Shown here: piece after piece, positions 59,201-64,000 of the stretch
Layout: each line of letters starts with the position of its first letter
Position numbering within the stretch: position 1 is the first letter of the stretch
DNA from: Ridgeia piscesae
Taxonomy: Eukaryota > Annelida > Polychaeta > Sabellida > Siboglinidae
DNA length: 64,000 nt
NCBI GenBank assembly: GCA_025642075.2
Contig: JAODUO010001585.1
Span: 1-64,000 of the forward strand
Direction: 5' to 3'
Notes under the pieces: generated by a model
The model's input: the letters and a program-made list of their open reading frames with translations, nothing else
What the model was told of the DNA's origin: nothing
The model's database searches: none
Position numbers and translations under genes: made by a program

Positions 59201-59944
59201 ATACTTATATGTTGAACAAAAACAATTACACAATTACAATGAAAGATGCATTAAACAGTACCTACATGACGTAGTGTTTAGCTAGAATTAATGTGATTTT
59301 TTTAATACATAGATCGAAGATGGAACTTTTAGCTTTTTAAAAATGCCTGTCTGGTTCTAATGCTGGCAATGCATCAGTATTCAAAAATCTTACTTCATAA
59401 ACGGAAATACACATTTGTTTTCTACCAGAGACTACCACCAGAACATTCTCATGGCACTTGTGTGACACAATATGCACAATACGTAGCCATATTAATAAAG
59501 ATTCATCTTTTGCAAATGTATCTATTCTAGATAATTCAGCCATTTGCAATGCTGAAGAGAACACAATCAACATTACATATGACATCGGAATGTTCAAATA
59601 CAGGTAAATTGTGACCACCATGTGCAGATTTATTATTAGAATGTTTAGCTATTTAAAATTATCACGCATGTTCACACACATCGCGGATTTTATGATATTA
59701 AGCAAAATTTTACTATCATTATTATTATTACCATACCTGAGGGCATTCAGTCCAACCCTCTCGTTCTGGTACGGAGACAGTTGGGGGATGAGAGACAGAT
59801 GAGAGATCTGTGTAGCTGCCCACCCAAACTGGAATATCACGACGAACGGTAGATAGTAGATGAACTGAGCCCAGCACGCTGAGTGGTGGCAGTTTATGCA
59901 CCGCGACAGGATGAATGGGAACGAGGCTATCACGCACACTGTAC
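53229..59944 (-). CDS. MFSD12: MFSD12-like major facilitator transporter, last 8 exons (5' end missing)
   Basis: Minus-strand exons 59944-59737, 58801-58684, 58264-58070, 57555-57463, 56721-56629, 55514-55341, 54543-54449 and 53397-53229 join in phase to 380 codons plus stop. MFSD12 is a 12-helix lysosomal/melanosomal membrane protein needed for cysteine import. Recognisable segments: [48 protein letters not shown] then [74 protein letters not shown] and the Cys-rich HPC...CCSDC loop before the last helix. Human MFSD12 is ~480 aa, so ~100 N-terminal residues (first helices) are missing. No such exon is seen in 59945-64000, so it probably lies beyond the window. All visible introns are GT-AG. 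Confidence 0.93.
53398..54448 (-). other. MFSD12 last intron
   Basis: 1.05 kb; no repeat or gene recognised. Confidence 0.8.
54449..54543 (-). CDS. MFSD12: MFSD12 exon (penultimate)
   Basis: 95 nt: [20 protein letters not shown] and [10 protein letters not shown]. Acceptor TTTTCAG, donor CAG|GTAGGC. Confidence 0.92.
54544..55340 (-). other. MFSD12 intron
   Basis: 0.8 kb. Degenerate AACAAGGTGACGTAAAC-type repeat at ~54575-54675, then AT-rich sequence. Confidence 0.75.
55341..55514 (-). CDS. MFSD12: MFSD12 exon
   Basis: 174 nt: [20 protein letters not shown] to TADLIGDNV, two membrane helices. Donor GTT|GTAAGT. The acceptor region is duplicated upstream. Confidence 0.93.
55503..55605. repeat. 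~50-bp tandem duplication covering the exon acceptor
   Basis: 55503-55553 and 55554-55605 share TATGTAACCTAC and CACAGCCCACGTAACA. Each contains a minus-strand TAG|GTTACATAT acceptor (exon edges 55514 and 55564). Confidence 0.9.
55515..56628 (-). other. MFSD12 intron with large GT microsatellites
   Basis: 1.1 kb, of which 55689-55860 and 55990-56335 are GT-rich, with TGTGACACTG-type repeats between them. Confidence 0.85.
55689..56335. repeat. Compound GT microsatellite
   Basis: Three GT-rich blocks with TGTGACATTG and TTTGTCAGTGTGTGTATTTA interspersed. The latter phrase occurs at ~55793 and ~56141, suggesting block duplication. Confidence 0.95.
56629..56721 (-). CDS. MFSD12: MFSD12 exon
   Basis: 93 nt: [20 protein letters not shown] then a short basic loop ending AGRK. 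Donor AAG|GTAACA. Confidence 0.93.
56722..57462 (-). other. MFSD12 intron
   Basis: 0.74 kb, nothing recognised. Confidence 0.8.
57463..57555 (-). CDS. MFSD12: MFSD12 exon
   Basis: 93 nt: [20 protein letters not shown], the most conserved family segment. Acceptor CCCCCAG, donor AAG|GTGGGT. Confidence 0.94.
57556..58069 (-). other. MFSD12 intron with candidate microexon
   Basis: 0.5 kb. At 57924-57950 a 27-nt segment has good minus-strand splice sites on both sides (see findings). Confidence 0.75.
58070..58264 (-). CDS. MFSD12: MFSD12 exon
   Basis: 195 nt: a hydrophobic helix [20 protein letters not shown], a charged cytosolic loop and WLKEFQFYQ. The donor CAG|GTTTGG is weak but the join to VALLYM matches the family. 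Confidence 0.9.
58265..58683 (-). other. MFSD12 intron
   Basis: 0.42 kb with degenerate TTTCAAACTGATTCAAA-type repeats at ~58440-58650. Confidence 0.75.
58684..58801 (-). CDS. MFSD12: MFSD12 exon
   Basis: 118 nt: [20 protein letters not shown] and a hydrophilic loop. Donor CAG|GTAAAT. Confidence 0.92.
58802..59736 (-). other. MFSD12 intron
   Basis: 0.94 kb containing an AT-rich 9-bp tandem repeat; otherwise unremarkable. Confidence 0.8.
58920..59125. repeat. 9-bp AT tandem repeat
   Basis: Unit TTTATTATA, about 20 copies, decaying at both ends. Long Ile/Tyr frames across it are artefacts. Confidence 0.95.
59737..59944 (-). CDS. MFSD12: MFSD12 exon (first visible)
   Basis: 208 nt: [38 protein letters not shown], then the family hallmark [13 protein letters not shown]. 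Acceptor CTGTAG; it starts in mid-codon, proving an upstream exon exists. Confidence 0.93.
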
Positions 59945-60134
59945 CTACAGACACAACGAGAATGACTCTTCAGTGAAGCCTGTTAAGGTTTAGACTCTAG
60001 GTTAGTAAATATCAATCAACTTCATTCAGCAATCAAGAAATATAACAAAGCAGAAAACAATCTGGTATGTGACATGTGAACAGATAAATGTATTACACAA
60101 TTACAGCGTATATTGTATGTATGATTTAACTTAC

Positions 60135-60205
60135 TTTGGAGCGTAATTGTCGATGAGTACGATGTTTCGACCCGTCAGCTACGGGCCTTGTTCACGTACT
60201 GGTGT
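60135..60205 (-). repeat. Possible retroelement end (GGGTCGAAACATCG type)
   Basis: Minus-strand AAGGCCCGTAGCTGACGGG followed by TCGAAACATCG resembles 'GAAGGCC...CCGAAACGTCG' phrases I recall at the ends of several animal retroelements, including Penelope-like ones. No coding part. Confidence 0.3.
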
Positions 60206-60249
60206 CACGTGTGTTGGCTCAGATTTAGGCAGGATAATTTGGTTGTACT

Positions 60250-60347
60250 CATCATACATACAATAAACCATTCTTGGAGCCATGAGCAATATATTCAATA
60301 CAATGTATTGCTCATGGCTCCAAGAAAGGTTTATTGTATGTATGATG
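60250..60347. repeat. 98-bp near-perfect hairpin
   Basis: Arms of ~42 nt with one mismatch, each starting CATCATACATACAATAAACC, separated by ~14 nt. See findings. Confidence 0.9.
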
Positions 60348-60411
60348 AAAATATTAATCATATTGCAAAGGACAGCAATGAAGAAAGAAAAGTTTTTAGG
60401 AATACATGTAG

Positions 60412-60413
<2 letters not shown>

Positions 60414-60476
<63 letters not shown>
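60414..60476. repeat. (AT)n microsatellite
   Basis: ~60 bp of AT dinucleotide. Confidence 0.97.
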
Positions 60477-60478
<2 letters not shown>

Positions 60479-63400
60479 TTTCGAAGTTTACGTTTTGGGG
60501 TAACAGGAAGATGGCACAAAATGTGCCATGTGACCACCACTTTTCTTTTTGTTTGCTTATGTAGAATGTAATGTTGTGAAATAAAACTGGATTGATTGGT
60601 AAAGGTAACAAACATGTCTACATTAATTAGCAAGATCACATAGCTTTTGAAATTCAATTACAATTCAATTCAACTACATCACACATATTAAAACATATAA
60701 TAAAGTAATAATTCGTTGTCAGTATGTTTTAGAATCACTTGAAGATGTAGTGCTTCCAGACAGGAGCATGCATTGCATTCAATTTCAAATGCACAATATT
60801 GAAGTGTACCCCATGCGTAAATTTTTCTTTTATTTAAACACAATGAATCATAGGATATGGAACATTGCAATGTTTTGACACCAATGTTATATCAATCACA
60901 TATCAGACAGAGATGTAGCCATATTTATTTTCATACTTCTGCTGTACCGAGACAGTCACAAGCTAACGCCTCATTACCCAATGCTGCAGTAAAAGCTTGC
61001 CTGTCTTTTTAATTCAAAGCAAACATGTTTCAAAACACAGTTTGCATGATTATATAAAATTTTAGTAATGTTTTTTAAACTGGAAATACTGGTATTTGTC
61101 CATGATATGGTTGAGTGCACATCTGTATCGATGTAGTCAGTTTTGGTTATGTTTATTATCCTTCTTCATCCATGCCTACATAATATACTATACTCAGTTG
61201 ACTTTACTGTCCTAAGTAAGACATTAGTTCATATAGCTTTATGCAGAGACCCGTCCACCCATCATTTGGACGGGTAAAAATCTTTGTGGACGGGTAGATA
61301 TACTGGTGGCTTGGTAAAACATAAAGGAGCAAAAAGACTTACAAAACCATAGATATTGTCAGTTATGCCTTAGAAGTGAGTATAAATGGTGTCATGTGTG
61401 TTTGTAGTCCACTTCAGGTCATCAGATACATTTTAAAGTTTGTAAACTGGCTTAACAGTTAACATCCATGTGTCCACCAAAACGTGTGTGACTGGCAATA
61501 GTTAGATCCTGCATAAAGCCCTGCGGTAGTCATACAACTCCGATCAGGGAAGAAACTATCAATGGAGCAAGGAGATTGGGCATTTCCCAATTTTCTACAT
61601 TTAACTAATCGACACGATGCTAGGCTGTATGTGTCTTTTACAGGATTTGCGTTTTACTTTGCTGTACGTTGTGGTTTCGATAAGCACTTATATCTGACAA
61701 GTTGTCTAAATGCACATAATCATAACACATGCATACGTTTGGCCCAAACAGGTTGTACTGCGCGAAAACTGGCACTCTTCATTATTAGTCAAGATCGCCA
61801 AACACAAGTACTTGCCGCTATTGCCATGGCAACCACCATAATAATCGATTAATATTCATGATTTCCGTGATCATTGTCACCGGCAAAATGTTCCACTGCT
61901 TCTGTTTGTAATAATCCTTCGGACAATATAACTGAAATACGCTATTTTGGGACAGTTCGATTATTACGACCAAAACAAAACAAAGTCCTATTTGTTAACA
62001 TGGAGACTTGCACACCCTATTAGGCCCTCAGTGACCCAGATATAAATGCCAGTAACAAAACTGGTCAAAAACCGACAAATTTAAACTTTTGTGTCGATTC
62101 TTGGCATAGATTGCATTCGCGACCGTCATCTGTTTAAAAGTAAGCCACATTTTTCAAGGCACCAGGTGGATTAGTAACGAACACGATTACTAGATGTCGC
62201 TATTTAAACATGTGAGCCAATCAGACATACTCTCTCGTCACATGTCTCACCACACTACTTGCCTGCTGATTTTTATTTCGTTTCCTTCACAGTACACTGT
62301 TGGGCAATTCCACGGTAATGGAATTACAATTCACAATTTTTTATAATGGTTACATTTTCCCATTCAGCAGGTGCCTAGAACAGAATCTGAAACATGGTTT
62401 GAAGTACACACTACTCCCTATAAGAACCAGTGGTACCTGTTAAGAAATGTAAAATAATTATGAAATTATGGCTGTTTTAATTTTGGTAACGGAATTACAC
62501 AGAAAATTTGAACATCAATTTTTTATAAATGTTATGACATATCGTCTGAAATCTGCAATCTACAAGGGCCAACAGCTAGCATTAATAAATAGATATATAA
62601 AATGACCTTGTATTGGATAAAATTCTACTCATGATATATATACCGTTCTTTTATAGTGAACAGGTTTTGGTCGGTAACAGAATTACATGCTATGGTAACG
62701 GAATTACGAGTCTGACTCCCCGGTATTTTTGGAATAAAACATCAAATAATAATTGATACTATTTTTTTTTTCTGCCAGATTACAGAACACCATAACTTCA
62801 TGTTCTACTAAATAATAATTGTACTGGCCAATAATTGTACACACAGTACAGCGATGTACTTCATATTTAATTCAAGATCAGTTGAAAGCAGTTATTGGAC
62901 TCCTGCCCATCTGTGGGTCAGGGAGGATTTATTTGCAAGGTTTTTTCTGTATTCTCAAGGTTGATAACCCATACTGTTGTCTTCTTTGTCATCTTCATTA
63001 TTTCAGTCTTTTACTTTTGAAGAAGTTCCTTGTGGATTATTATTTGACATGGTTCTGTATAACAGTCACAAACAATGTAACCAACTACCATCTGTGACCT
63101 GCAACTGCTTAATGTTGGAAATTAGACTGATCTCATTCCAGTCATATGAACTTTATCATTTGTAATTCATCCATGGCTTAGTTGATACATCCATGTAGAA
63201 TATTCTGACAGGTCCTGGCAGCAACTTTGGTAATCTTGTTGGGTGCAATCGTAATATAACTTCAGAGAACACATGGAATCATAGTTTTGGACAATAAACC
63301 TTAGCCATGTGGAAAAGAAATACTGGGTAGAATTTCTTTTAATGTCCATGAAAACATTCTGCAACTGATCTATGTAGATAATCTGGTCTATCTTGTAGAT

Positions 63401-64000
63401 TTATATGGATCACTGCTGCCATTCTGTGTAGTATTACATGTTACACATGGTACATGTTACAAATGGTACATTTCTGAATCCATAGACAGTTTTCAAAAGT
63501 ATTGTCCAAAGATTCCATTCATATGTAACTGAAACATTGTCCCAGTGCCTGTGCTGACCTCTAATGTACTTAGGTCCCATTATTAGTTTCTTATGATTTA
63601 TAGTACACACACATAAATTGTGTAATCTCACCTATTCGTGGGTGTATCTAATAAGAGAATTTCAAGTTACTGTTAATTTTAATCACTTGTTAGCTCTCTG
63701 GAAAACTTTATGTACTTTTTTGGTAACGTAACTATCCATATCAAAATATGGCTTATGCAGTACAAGATGCTTTCTGAATTTTGGATACATACAATATGAA
63801 CTTTGAAAAACTGTAAAACAAAGGTAAATTAGCTAAGAGTTAATGGAAAGATGGGAGGGGTTTCTGTTGGCCCTTGTTTTTCCATTAGTTTGATTGCTAA
63901 AAATTCACTCCATGAGAAACGCAATTGAAACAAATTGTGAACTGATGGCACAGTTTTTTTATTTGGGCCCGAATTTTACATATGTTTACATCAACGGTAC

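Larger units (their letters stand above)
59945..64000. other. Upstream MFSD12 intron or intergenic DNA
   Basis: No exon I can support on either strand. Contains a hairpin, an AT microsatellite, a short CCCGTCCA inverted repeat (61250-61274) and a GGTAACGGAATTAC motif repeated near 62.3-62.7 kb. Short open frames around 61.6, 62.8-63.1 and 63.2-63.6 kb have no recognised motif. Confidence 0.5.

Noticed and set aside
63160..63640. Minus-strand frames of 65 codons each near the right edge
   Set aside because: I looked for transposase-like motifs and found none I could defend.

Overview
The window looks like nuclear DNA from an animal, most likely a marine invertebrate. It has GT-AG introns, several families of metazoan retrotransposon remnants, long GT/AT microsatellites, and two recognisable animal genes lying tail to tail. 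I could not fix the phylum from sequence alone; a mollusc or another lophotrochozoan is my guess, not a demonstrated fact.

Layout. 1-7.5 kb is repeat-rich intergenic DNA: LINE reverse-transcriptase remnants, a 1.7-kb non-autonomous DNA element with ~410-bp terminal inverted repeats, and two further LINE 3'-end remnants. 7.5-15.2 kb is a Ty3/gypsy LTR retrotransposon on the minus strand (172-bp LTRs, 5-bp target duplication). A ~3.2-kb APE-type LINE, also on the minus strand, is inserted inside its RNase H region. From 15.8 to 39.1 kb runs a complete 15-exon gene on the plus strand for the RBR E3 ubiquitin ligase ariadne-1/ARIH1 (512 aa when spliced; every junction is GT-AG and every phase joins). 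Its likely 3'UTR reaches ~41.5 kb.

From 53.2 to 59.9 kb the minus strand carries the last eight exons of a gene for an MFSD12-like major-facilitator transporter (380 aa visible; the first ~100 aa are not found and probably lie beyond the right edge). The last 4 kb hold a near-perfect hairpin, a repeated short motif and no exon I can support.

The most striking feature is tandem repetition. Nearly 20 kb of the window is minisatellite. The arrays have unrelated units of 18, 28, 42, 44, 60 and 69 bp inside ARIH1 introns (the 44-bp array alone is ~8.0 kb, ~180 copies, in intron 13). Between the two genes lie a 49-bp array (~6.7 kb, ~136 copies) and a 27-bp array (~1.6 kb). Several units contain splice-site-like strings, and at least two arrays have visible higher-order structure. 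ARIH1 and MFSD12 have no known joint pathway; their proximity is probably incidental. The transposons are not functionally linked to either gene, although the gypsy element ends only ~670 bp upstream of the ARIH1 start codon.
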